A stretch of DNA of 10,000 bases, from contig JAIWOH010000095.1 in assembly GCA_020216985.1 (NCBI GenBank), positions 1-10,000 on the forward strand, given 5' to 3'. The translations under genes were made by a program, and so were the position numbers. This document shows positions 1 to 6,681 of this stretch, in pieces (the first letter of the stretch is position 1; each line of letters opens with the position of its first letter). The notes below the pieces were generated by a model that was not told the DNA's origin, made no database searches, and saw only the letters and a program-made list of their open reading frames with translations. The stretch is from Nitrospira sp. (GTDB taxonomy: Bacteria > Nitrospirota > Nitrospiria > Nitrospirales > Nitrospiraceae).

Positions 1-669
1 CATGTTTTCGACGATGCCGATGATCGGCACATCGCTGTCCTTGCAGAAGGTGACCGACTTTCGAGAATCGAGCAAGGCCACTTCCTGCGGCGTGGTCACG
101 ATCACGGCGCCGCTGACCTGTCCCAGGAGATCGACCGTCGTCACCGATTCGTTCCCGGTCCCCGGCGGAAGATCGATGAGCAAAAAATTCAGATCCTGCC
201 ATTCGACGCCGCCCAGCAGTTGATTGATGAACTCATACTTGTACGCATCGCGCCAGATGATGGGATCGTCGGAGCTCTGAAGCAGAAACGACATCGACGC
301 GATTTTCAGATTGTAGGCCTGGAACGGGATGATGCCGCCGCCGGTGCTGATTTTCAGTCGTTGGCCTTCGGCACCCACCATCTTGGGAATGTTGGGACCA
401 TGGATGTCCATGTCGCAGATCCCGACGTGCCACCCCTTGAGCGCAAGACTCACCGCGATGTTCGTCGTGCAGGTGCTTTTGCCCACGCCCCCCTTATTGC
501 TCATGATGAGCACTTTGTGCTCGACCCGCTGCATCCGCTTGCCGACGAGCCACCGACTGTGCCCTTCTTTGTCTTTTTGACACCGTTCGTTCTCGTCGCA
601 GATCGCGCAAGCCCACAGATAGGTGCAGGTGTCGCCGTCATGATTGACAACCGTCAGTTCGCGCCCCAT
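1..669 (-). CDS. Mrp/NBP35-family P-loop ATPase (Fe-S carrier), 3' end outside window
   Basis: Partial gene; 223 codons are visible and the C-terminus lies beyond the left edge. The family consists of cytosolic ATPases that bind and hand on [4Fe-4S] clusters. Residues 59-66 form the deviant Walker A motif KGGVGKST. CDMDIHGPN (85-93) matches the second Mrp nucleotide-binding motif, and DLPPGTGN (166-173) is the family signature. The usual Mrp stretch around IWRGP reads IWRDA here, so this is a divergent subgroup. The N-terminus carries four cysteines (C15, C21, C24, C30); the last three have the CX2CX5C spacing of eukaryotic Nbp35. The ATG at 667-669 was chosen because GGAAGG lies 9 nt upstream and an in-frame stop (TAA) follows at 688-690. 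It sits 35 bp after tatC on the same strand, so co-transcription is likely. The family call is sure; the cluster-binding role of the N-terminus is inferred. Confidence 0.93.
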   Translation of the reverse strand, partial: MGRELTVVNHDGDTCTYLWACAICDENERCQKDKEGHSRWLVGKRMQRVEHKVLIMSNKGGVGKSTCTTNIAVSLALKGWHVGICDMDIHGPNIPKMVGAEGQRLKISTGGGIIPFQAYNLKIASMSFLLQSSDDPIIWRDAYKYEFINQLLGGVEWQDLNFLLIDLPPGTGNESVTTVDLLGQVSGAVIVTTPQEVALLDSRKSVTFCKDSDVPIIGIVENM

Positions 670-704
670 GTCGTCATCCCTTCCAATTTACTTTCCCCCG
701 TCGG

Positions 705-1637
705 CTATCGTCGGCTTCCGGATGAAGGCACCCCGACGTACTCGCTCTCCGAAGATTTCGGCATGGCCACCACCCCGCGCCCCCCGGCTCCGCCGGTGGC
801 CTGGGCTATACCGGTTCCGGCGGCCTCGGCCGTCGACTGCTTACCGAAAAACTTGGCTCCGAGAATACCGACCCAGTAGAGCAAAAACATGGGGCCGGCC
901 ATCAAAGTTTGATTGAACGGATCGGGAGTAGGGGTGAGAATCGCCGCGATGATGAACGATCCCAACAACGCCCATTTCCAGTACCGAATCAAGAACGGAG
1001 CGTCGACCCAGCCGAGCTTCGCCATGATCGTAAGGGCCAGAGGCACTTCGAAGATCAGACCGAACACCAGCAGAAACCACAGGGCGAAGCCGACGTACTG
1101 GGCGATGGAAATCTGCGGCGTAAAACCGGCGTTGACGCCGTAGGATATTAAAAAATTCAGCGCAAACGGGAGCACGAAAAAAAACGAGAACGCGGCCCCG
1201 GCGTAAAACGCGACGGTGCCGATGCACACAAACGGTCCGACGAACCGACGTTCCTGGGCGTGCAGCCCTGGCACTACGAATCGCCAGATCTCATAGAGGA
1301 TGTAAGGAACGGCCAGCACGATGGCAAACAGGCCGGCCACCTTGACGTTCTGCCACAAAGCCTCGGCCGGCGCAAGAAAGACGAACGGAACGGTCGGCAG
1401 ATCGGTCGGTTCCCACGACAACGTGCTGGGCACGAACATGTTTTGCAATGGAACGCGCAGCCATTTGACGAGGGTATCTGCGAAGAAAAACGTCCCCACA
1501 AACACGATCGCCGTCACGATCGTCGCGCGGGTCAGCCGCACCTGGAATTCCACCAGGTGCTCCATCACCGGCATTTTCTTGTCTTCCAGCGGCTTGAAGA
1601 TCGTCTCTTGCAGCCACTGGTTGAATTGTTTCAGCAC
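705..1637 (-). CDS. tatC: Sec-independent protein translocase subunit TatC
   Basis: TatC is the polytopic inner-membrane receptor of the twin-arginine pathway, which exports folded, often cofactor-bearing proteins. The 310-residue product shows the family landmarks. There is a cytoplasmic N-terminal HLVEFQVRL. FVVPGLHAQERR (120-131) corresponds to the conserved loop with the signal-peptide-contacting glutamate (E129 here). FGLIFEVP (192-199) carries the conserved membrane glutamate, and TPTPDPFNQTL (235-245) precedes the last helix. Six hydrophobic segments lie at about 38-53, 97-117, 133-160, 181-206, 219-234 and 244-262. It is longer than E. coli TatC (about 258 aa) because of a Gly/Ala/Ser-rich C-terminal tail (about 266-310) and an N-terminal extension. 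The start used is GTG with GAGGGG very close upstream; an ATG at 1572-1574 (residue 22), preceded by GGAAG at 8 nt, is a real alternative. No tatA/tatB gene is in the window. Confidence 0.95.
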   Translation of the reverse strand: MLKQFNQWLQETIFKPLEDKKMPVMEHLVEFQVRLTRATIVTAIVFVGTFFFADTLVKWLRVPLQNMFVPSTLSWEPTDLPTVPFVFLAPAEALWQNVKVAGLFAIVLAVPYILYEIWRFVVPGLHAQERRFVGPFVCIGTVAFYAGAAFSFFFVLPFALNFLISYGVNAGFTPQISIAQYVGFALWFLLVFGLIFEVPLALTIMAKLGWVDAPFLIRYWKWALLGSFIIAAILTPTPDPFNQTLMAGPMFLLYWVGILGAKFFGKQSTAEAAGTGIAQATGGAGGRGVVAMPKSSESEYVGVPSSGSRR

Positions 1638-1770
1638 GTCCCCTCGCCAAGACCAAGCCCCTCGACCCGGCGCCTCATTTTTCCTCGCACCGGCCGCCCA
1701 AGAACCATGCCAAACCCCGAGTCGCTAAGCCGAGCCGTTACAGCCCCTTACGTCCTTTCCTCTATTTTGG

Positions 1771-3291
1771 CTATTTCGGATTGACCGCCACAAAAAGACT
1801 GTTGCCTCGCCGATTGATCAACAGAACGGCCAGCTCGTCTTTGCCGATCTTGGCGGCGGATTTTTGATAATCCTCCAGCGTTTTGACGGCTTCATGATTG
1901 ATTTCCTGAATCACGTCGCCGCGCTGCAACCCGGCCGCTTCCGCCTGCCCGCCCGGCTCCACCGAGGCGATCACGACGCCGGTCACATTAGCGGGAATGT
2001 TCAACTGACTCATCAACGCATTGTCCAACGCCTGGACACGAAGAGACGCCAGAACGTTGTCCGGAGGCTTGATCGTGGATCCCGGTTCTTTCGACGGCGC
2101 AGGCTCTCTCCTCGCCAGCACTTCGTCCGACGGTCGTTCGGCCACTTTGACGGTAACCGTCTGTTCTCTTCCGTCGCGCAGGATCCTAACCTCCGCTTCT
2201 TTTCCCACCATCGTGCGGGCCACGATGTTGCGAAGCTGGCTGACGTTTTGAACTTCTTTGCCGTTAAACGCCACCACTACGTCGCCCCGCCTGATTCCGG
2301 CGGCGAATGAAGGCCCGCCCTCGTTGACGTCGCTGATGAGGACGCCCTTCCGATTTTCCGGCAACTTGAACGATTTGGCCAACGCCGGCGTAATCTCCTG
2401 AATCGCCACCCCCATCCAACCACGCACGACCTTGCCGGTCCGCAGCAGACTATCCACGATATCGACCGCGATGCTGCTGGGAATCGCGAACCCCACGCCC
2501 TCGGACCCTCCCGTCCTCGAAAAGATCGCCGTGTTGATGCCGATGAGCTCGCCGTTCATATCGACGAGCGCCCCGCCCGAGTTGCCGGGATTGATGGCAG
2601 CGTCGGTCTGAATAAAATCCTCATAGTCTGCGATGCCCACGTTTCCTCGTCCCAGCGCGCTGATGATCCCCAGCGTCACGGTCGAGCTGAGCCCGAACGG
2701 ACTTCCCACGGCCAAGACGAGATCGCCTACCTGCAATTTCTCATAGTCCGCCCATTTGAGCGTCGGCAGATCCTTGGCTTCGATTTTGATGACGGCCAAA
2801 TCGGTTTTCGGATCCGTCCCGACGATTTTGGCGGAAAACTCGCGCCGATCGTTCAAGGTCACCGTAATCCGCGTCGCCCCTTCCACAACGTGGTTGTTGG
2901 TCACGATATAGCCGTTGGGATCTATTACCACTCCCGATCCGGCGCTCTGTTCCGGGCGACCGTGCGGACCAGGGGGGAGAGGCGGCATCGGCGGCGGAGT
3001 GGGCGATTCCTCCCCTCCAGGCTCCCCTCCAGGTTCCTCACCCGGCGGTCTCCCGAACGGCCCAGGCGGCAGTCCACGCCGGCGCCCGCTTTCGCCTCCT
3101 CCGGTCACTGCAATGTTGACGACAGCCGGCGTTGTCTTCTTGACGATTTCCGAGAAACCTTGGACGAACGCCGGAGGCACACCGGCGTCCGCAGTAGAAA
3201 GCCCTTGTTCAAGACCGACGCACGCGTACAGCGCCATGAACAGCCCACCGCCGACCGACCACACGAACGCTCGCCGACTTCGATTGACCAT
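1771..3291 (-). CDS. HtrA/DegP-type periplasmic serine endoprotease with two PDZ domains
   Basis: Periplasmic protease/chaperone of the HtrA (DegP/DegQ/MucD) family, which degrades or refolds misfolded envelope proteins. The ATG at 3289-3291 is chosen over an in-frame ATG 33 nt upstream because GGAGG (3301-3305) lies 9 nt before it. The product is 506 aa. A signal/anchor segment covers about 8-25. The trypsin-like domain has the full triad: His134 (TNNHVV), Asp164 (KTDLAV) and Ser238 (GNSGGA). PDZ1 spans about 291-384 and PDZ2 about 413-504. Residues 64-114, where DegP has its LA loop, form a Pro/Gly/Glu-rich low-complexity stretch with a short tandem repeat. Length and the two-PDZ layout are normal for the family. 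The gene is divergent from the caspase-like gene and lies 133 bp upstream of tatC on the same strand. The paralogue (degP or degQ) cannot be decided, so no symbol is given. Confidence 0.96.
   Translation of the reverse strand: MVNRSRRAFVWSVGGGLFMALYACVGLEQGLSTADAGVPPAFVQGFSEIVKKTTPAVVNIAVTGGGESGRRRGLPPGPFGRPPGEEPGGEPGGEESPTPPPMPPLPPGPHGRPEQSAGSGVVIDPNGYIVTNNHVVEGATRITVTLNDRREFSAKIVGTDPKTDLAVIKIEAKDLPTLKWADYEKLQVGDLVLAVGSPFGLSSTVTLGIISALGRGNVGIADYEDFIQTDAAINPGNSGGALVDMNGELIGINTAIFSRTGGSEGVGFAIPSSIAVDIVDSLLRTGKVVRGWMGVAIQEITPALAKSFKLPENRKGVLISDVNEGGPSFAAGIRRGDVVVAFNGKEVQNVSQLRNIVARTMVGKEAEVRILRDGREQTVTVKVAERPSDEVLARREPAPSKEPGSTIKPPDNVLASLRVQALDNALMSQLNIPANVTGVVIASVEPGGQAEAAGLQRGDVIQEINHEAVKTLEDYQKSAAKIGKDELAVLLINRRGNSLFVAVNPK
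3011..3034. repeat. Two-copy 12-bp tandem repeat inside htrA
   Basis: The unit TCCCCTCCAGGY occurs twice back to back (3011-3022, 3023-3034), followed by a degenerate third unit. On the minus strand it encodes the repeated GGEP of the protease's low-complexity loop. Whole-codon unit length means copy-number change would keep the frame. Length variation between strains is inferred, not seen. Confidence 0.7.
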
Positions 3292-3615
3292 GGATAAGAT
3301 CCTCCAGAAGATATGAATGCCCACTCAAAAATCTTACGGGGCCGACCGCTTCCTTCCCTCTCCGAATCCGTTCGCCTACGCGTCGGCACCACTCGGAGAG
3401 CATTGTACACTAACCCTTTCGAGGGCTTCAAAGAGGAAAGTCTCCGCGGCCAGCCGATACTTTTCTCAATAGACGAGAATCCACGGTTGCTTTCGCGCCA
3501 TGTTTCCAGTACGGTGATCGCCCCGATGCTTCGCCTCAAAAAACGGATGACGATCGTGCGACTCATGACATTCTTTTCGACCACTACTTGGCAACTCCAA
3601 AATTTATCCGTGCTG
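3292..3615. other. Divergent intergenic region between htrA and the caspase-like gene
   Basis: About 320 bp separate the two divergent starts. It holds the htrA ribosome binding site (3301-3305) and a tentative htrA promoter (3402-3431). The caspase-like reading frame stays open back to 3313, but the extra roughly 100 residues look non-coding: no signal peptide, no domain and no well-placed Shine-Dalgarno at any upstream ATG. I find no convincing promoter for the plus-strand gene; TTGCTT-N17-TACGGT near 3488 is weak. Confidence 0.5.
3402..3431 (-). promoter_or_regulatory. Possible sigma70-type promoter of htrA
   Basis: Read on the minus strand, TTGAAG (3426-3431), an 18-nt spacer and TACAAT (3402-3407) form a passable -35/-10 pair. 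The -10 box matches TATAAT at five of six positions and the -35 at four of six. It would give a 5' leader of about 105 nt before the htrA start. No sigmaE-type element was identified. Single-site pattern match only. Confidence 0.4.
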
Positions 3616-5430
3616 ATGAGGACTGCCCTGCTATTGATCATCGGATGCGTCCCGGCATGCATCCCGCGGCTGGATGCTTCCCCCGCCAAGGATCCACTGC
3701 CCCATACCGTCAAACTGGACATCCCTTCTTCCGTCGCGCAACAGACCTTTCGCTACACCGATTCTTGCGGTCGGATGGGAGAAGTTCCGATCGGTCTTGA
3801 GATTGAGAAGGCCTTGCGTGAAGAGGCGGCCCGAACGTTCAAAACGGTCGTCTCCGAACCGGACCGAGAGAATGTGATTCATCCGGATCATGTGATTACG
3901 TTCGAGGTCCGGGAATGGTCGTTTCATCTCGACAAGGATGCCTTGTATGATCGGGCGCCGGCAACCTTGCGAATGAATGCGTTCGTCCGGACCTCCGACA
4001 GCCAGGGCGCCGTCTTGCGGGAAACGGAATTCAGAGTGGACCGGCGAGAGCGTCTGCGGTTGGAGCAGGTCGGTAGAAATTGCGACTATGTCATTTCCCC
4101 CTTCATCCGCGATACGGCCGAAGAGTTGGCCTCAAAAGTCTTTCTCGACGCCAGAATCGCGTTCGGGGAACAACCGCTCCCGTCCTCCGTCTCTCAGGAA
4201 TCGGCCTCGGATTCGTCCGCTGTTTCGGCGACATCTTCCACCTCCTCCACGCTTCGTTTCAAAACTCTGCTGCTCGATGAAAACGGCGACTTAATTCTAG
4301 AAAGCGGTGAGCACGTGCGGGTCCGGGTTGATGTGGTCAATACCGGCGCGATTCCGGCTCAGGATGTCTCGGTTTCCCTCACCGGCACGCCTGAGGTTCT
4401 CAATCTTTTTCCCGCGACGACCTTGACACTCCCCCCCTTACAACCGGCCCAGACGAAATCGTTGGAATTTATGGCGACCTTGCCTCCGACTCTCCAGCCA
4501 CTCCAAGCCGAAATCCATGTCACCTTGACTCAGGGGGGGAAACCGGTCGCGCCTCCTCAAACGCTCTTGCTGACGATTCAGCCGGCCGGGGCCAGCCTGG
4601 ACGATGTAGATCGGATTCCCGCTCTTCGATCCGCTTTTGAGCGACCGGGAACCCACTTGATCGCTATCGGGATCAGCAATTATCCACCCCCGCAGACCAA
4701 GCTGAGAACATACGCCTCAATGGACGCGCAGAGGATAGCCGACTATTTTCAGGCGATTGGAGGCGTGCCCGCATCCAACGTGATGCTGCTACGGGATTTG
4801 CAAGCCCATCGCGTCGCCGTCGATAATGCATTCACCAAATGGCTGTCTCGGCGCACAGACAAGAACGCCGTTGTCATCATCTATTTTTCCGGTCAGGCGA
4901 TGGTCGCTCCCAACGGTGAAGTATTGCTCGCTCTATCTGACGCAGGTCGTGCAGATGCAAGTCGTGCGGCGGACGCGCGCCGCTATCCGCTTCGGCACAT
5001 CACGTCCGCCATCGCCAAACTCAACGTCCAACAGACCCTCTTCATCTTTGACGGCCTGATGTCCAAATTGCACGGTGAGTCCGATGCGCAAACGGCCATC
5101 CCCCGTTGGGATCTCAATGGAACAACCATGATCCAAATGATCGGCGGCGAATCCTTCAAGACCGGCTTGGAAGATGACGCTCACCGCCACGGGCTGTTCA
5201 CCTATTACTTTCTGCGCGGGCTTCGCGGAGAAGCCGACACCAATCACAACGGTTTCGTCACGCTCGGAGAACTTGCCGGCTACGTACGTCAAAAAGTGAC
5301 ATGGGTGGCCAAGTCCCGGTTTAATGCGGAACAGCGCCCGATGATTTTTCCGACGTTTGAGCCCAGCGACACAGTCGGCTCGCTTGTCTTGTCCGCCCCT
5401 GCCGCACTCGCATCCACAGACCGTCCCTAG
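3616..5430 (+). CDS. Caspase-like (peptidase C14 fold) envelope protein, catalytic residues apparently lost
   Basis: Large protein of unknown role, about 604 aa from the ATG at 3616. I chose this start because it opens a hydrophobic leader with a cysteine (MRTALLLIIGC), suggesting a lipoprotein. No good Shine-Dalgarno supports it, the leader is short, and in-frame ATGs at 3550 and 3565 are alternatives. From 3616: an unassigned domain (about 30-185) and a Ser/Thr-rich linker (about 190-213) come first. An Ig/CARDB-like domain (about 215-325) follows, opening with DENGDLILESGE. The caspase-like domain (about 345-585) starts with THLIAIGISNY. Its last part carries an EF-hand-like loop, DTNHNGFVTLGE (541-552), a common element of bacterial caspase-like proteins. 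The motif that normally reads YFSGHG is YFSGQA (Gln427), and the usual DACxSG reads DGLMSK (Leu481 in place of Cys). A scaffold or binding role rather than proteolysis is inferred. Divergent from htrA. Confidence 0.82.
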   Translation: MRTALLLIIGCVPACIPRLDASPAKDPLPHTVKLDIPSSVAQQTFRYTDSCGRMGEVPIGLEIEKALREEAARTFKTVVSEPDRENVIHPDHVITFEVREWSFHLDKDALYDRAPATLRMNAFVRTSDSQGAVLRETEFRVDRRERLRLEQVGRNCDYVISPFIRDTAEELASKVFLDARIAFGEQPLPSSVSQESASDSSAVSATSSTSSTLRFKTLLLDENGDLILESGEHVRVRVDVVNTGAIPAQDVSVSLTGTPEVLNLFPATTLTLPPLQPAQTKSLEFMATLPPTLQPLQAEIHVTLTQGGKPVAPPQTLLLTIQPAGASLDDVDRIPALRSAFERPGTHLIAIGISNYPPPQTKLRTYASMDAQRIADYFQAIGGVPASNVMLLRDLQAHRVAVDNAFTKWLSRRTDKNAVVIIYFSGQAMVAPNGEVLLALSDAGRADASRAADARRYPLRHITSAIAKLNVQQTLFIFDGLMSKLHGESDAQTAIPRWDLNGTTMIQMIGGESFKTGLEDDAHRHGLFTYYFLRGLRGEADTNHNGFVTLGELAGYVRQKVTWVAKSRFNAEQRPMIFPTFEPSDTVGSLVLSAPAALASTDRP

Positions 5431-5582
5431 CCCGTTCATTTTTCCCCCTCAACTCACCACCGGACCATCGGTTTATCAATGGCTTCCAATCTCCCGGACA
5501 GAAGATGATTTTTCGCGAACGAGACGATTGAATTTTTTTTCAAAGCGGTGTAGTCTGCGCCGGATTTTTCGAGGAGTGAGTT

Positions 5583-5789
5583 ATGACAAAAGTGACCGAA
5601 CAAATTATTATCGAAAAGTTACGAGAGCTGTCTCAGGAGCGGCAGGCCGAGGTGGCCGACTTTATCGACTTTTTAGTTCATCGGGAAACGGGAAGAGGCT
5701 CGCTGACGCAGGAAGCAGAGCATCTGGCGCAAACGGCCTTCACCTCGCTCTGGGACAATCCACCCGACGCCGAATACAACCGGCAATGA
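5583..5789 (+). CDS. Small DUF2281/VapB-like antitoxin-type protein, no toxin beside it
   Basis: A 68-residue acidic protein. The segment ELSQERQAEVADFIDFL (15-31) fits the DUF2281 pattern found in many small antitoxin-like proteins. The ending (FTSLWDNPPDAEYNRQ) resembles the C-terminal tails of type II antitoxins that wrap their toxin. Translation is well supported: GAGGAG (5571-5576) lies 6 nt before the ATG. Family members usually precede a PIN/VapC- or MazF-like toxin, but no such reading frame follows; an overlapping ATG at 5786 opens only a 14-codon frame. The upstream 150 bp hold a weak promoter-like pair, TTGAAT-N17-TAGTCT (5528-5556), and a TTGAA-T6-TTCAA inverted repeat. Either an orphan antitoxin or a stand-alone small protein. 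The gene is likely real; the antitoxin role is inferred. Confidence 0.8.
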   Translation: MTKVTEQIIIEKLRELSQERQAEVADFIDFLVHRETGRGSLTQEAEHLAQTAFTSLWDNPPDAEYNRQ

Positions 5790-6186
5790 TGCAGCTTAAC
5801 ATCTTCTTTTTATCCTCCAGTCGCAATTGAGGGCATGATCGCGAGGGTGGCGCCGCCGTCGAACAAGGTGTCCGGACGTTCCACTGACGTTCCAACCCAT
5901 TCTCATTTTGGATAGATCGGCAGGCATCACATTGTTCACATCAGGGGCTTCTAATCGGCTTGCCGCCACTTATTCCCATCAACCGTTGAGGATCATCCCG
6001 CAGCCCGCTTGACTTCGGTCCGACCAGTACGCAATGTTAGTGTCAGGCCCTGAGGTACCATATGAAACCGGGGTAGATGTCTTTTCCTTTCGTTTCCCTG
6101 CCGTCTGCTTTTCTGCCATTAGCCTCACCAAAGTATATGTCTCGATCGCACGCTCCTGTTTTTCACTTTCACAAGGAGGTCGCGCC
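5790..6186. other. Intergenic region with no supported gene
   Basis: About 400 bp between the DUF2281 gene and the small exported-protein gene. Reading the frames immediately after the antitoxin-like stop gives only short, compositionally random peptides, and I cannot recognise toxin remnants. A weak promoter-like pair, TTGACT-N18-AATGTT, starts at about 6010 and could serve the downstream gene. The only strong element is the ribosome binding site AAGGAGGT at 6173-6180. Confidence 0.5.
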
Positions 6187-6552
6187 ATGAAACTCTCGCT
6201 CATTGCGTGTTTTGTCGTGGCCGGATGGCTCGTCGGTTCCCTCCTCGCGCTTGCCAATCCGGCGATGCTCCCCAAACACCCTGGCTATCCCATGGGAAAG
6301 GCTGTAGATCCGGTCAACGGGCAGTTACTGGCGAACGATCCCGGTCAAAAGAATGCGACGGCGCAGGAGGCCCTCGTTGACTCTGCTCGCGCCAACGAGA
6401 GCCACAGCAAGCAAAACCTTCTAATTAACGAAGAGAACCGACGGATCATCGAAAAACCGGGCGCCGGTCTCCTCCCCAAGGTCGAGGGACCGCACATTAA
6501 GATCCAACCGCCGGTGAAGGAGGGAACAAGAGTGACCGCCTCGCCGCAGTAA
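6187..6552 (+). CDS. Small exported protein of unknown function
   Basis: A 121-residue protein I do not recognise as any named family. The ATG at 6187 is chosen because a full-consensus Shine-Dalgarno (AAGGAGGT, 6173-6180) lies 6 nt upstream and a classic Sec signal peptide starts there: MKLS, a hydrophobic core to about residue 21, then a probable cut after ALA (residue 23). The mature part, about 98 aa, is polar and proline-rich, has no cysteine and no haem motif, and is probably periplasmic and largely extended or helical (QNLLINEENRRIIEK at about 77-91). It converges on the cytochrome c gene and shares the hairpin between them. The strong ribosome binding site suggests good expression. 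Function unknown. Confidence 0.85.
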   Translation: MKLSLIACFVVAGWLVGSLLALANPAMLPKHPGYPMGKAVDPVNGQLLANDPGQKNATAQEALVDSARANESHSKQNLLINEENRRIIEKPGAGLLPKVEGPHIKIQPPVKEGTRVTASPQ

Positions 6553-6593
6553 ATGCTTTTTCTTGCCGCACCGACAGCGCGCCACAAAACAAA

Positions 6594-6623
6594 GGCGGGC
6601 GGGAAGTAATCTTCCCGTCCGCC
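6594..6623 (-). terminator. Intrinsic terminator between the convergent genes, oriented for the cytochrome gene
   Basis: A 13-bp GC-rich stem (GGCGGGCGGGAAG paired with CTTCCCGTCCGCC, one G-T wobble) closes a TAAT loop. On the minus strand the stem is followed by TTTGTTTTG, a U-rich tract, so it ends the cytochrome transcript about 60 nt after its stop. The plus side lacks a T run, so termination of the plus-strand gene here is possible but weaker. Confidence 0.82.
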
Positions 6624-6681
6624 GCGTTAACCTAATCGGAATTGCACGTTCGTCGCCGGATGTCGATAAACGTCTACCTAC

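Noticed and set aside
220..879. Long plus-strand open frame (219 codons) over the ATPase and tatC genes
   Set aside because: It is antisense to two clear family members and its translation has no recognisable domain; high GC keeps antisense frames open.
1698..1713. Sigma54-like site (TGGCATG-N4-TTGG, minus strand) before tatC
   Set aside because: The -12 element lacks the near-invariant GC, and no sigma54 activator is nearby.
1260..1784. Plus-strand open frame of 174 codons over tatC
   Set aside because: Antisense shadow of tatC with an arginine/histidine-rich composition and no supporting ribosome binding site.
3313..3615. N-terminal extension of the caspase-like protein
   Set aside because: The frame is open but lacks a well-placed ribosome binding site and domain features, and would bury the signal sequence about 100 residues in.
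3105..3722. Minus-strand open frame of 205 codons across the htrA start
   Set aside because: Overlaps htrA in another frame and its product looks random; htrA itself is certain.
5528..5543. TTGAA-T6-TTCAA inverted repeat as an operator for the antitoxin-like gene
   Set aside because: Half-sites are short and T-rich, likely by chance, and DUF2281 proteins have no clear DNA-binding domain.
5357..5830. Plus-strand frame covering the DUF2281 gene in another phase
   Set aside because: It starts inside the caspase-like gene and encodes no recognisable protein; the 68-residue frame has the ribosome binding site and family match.
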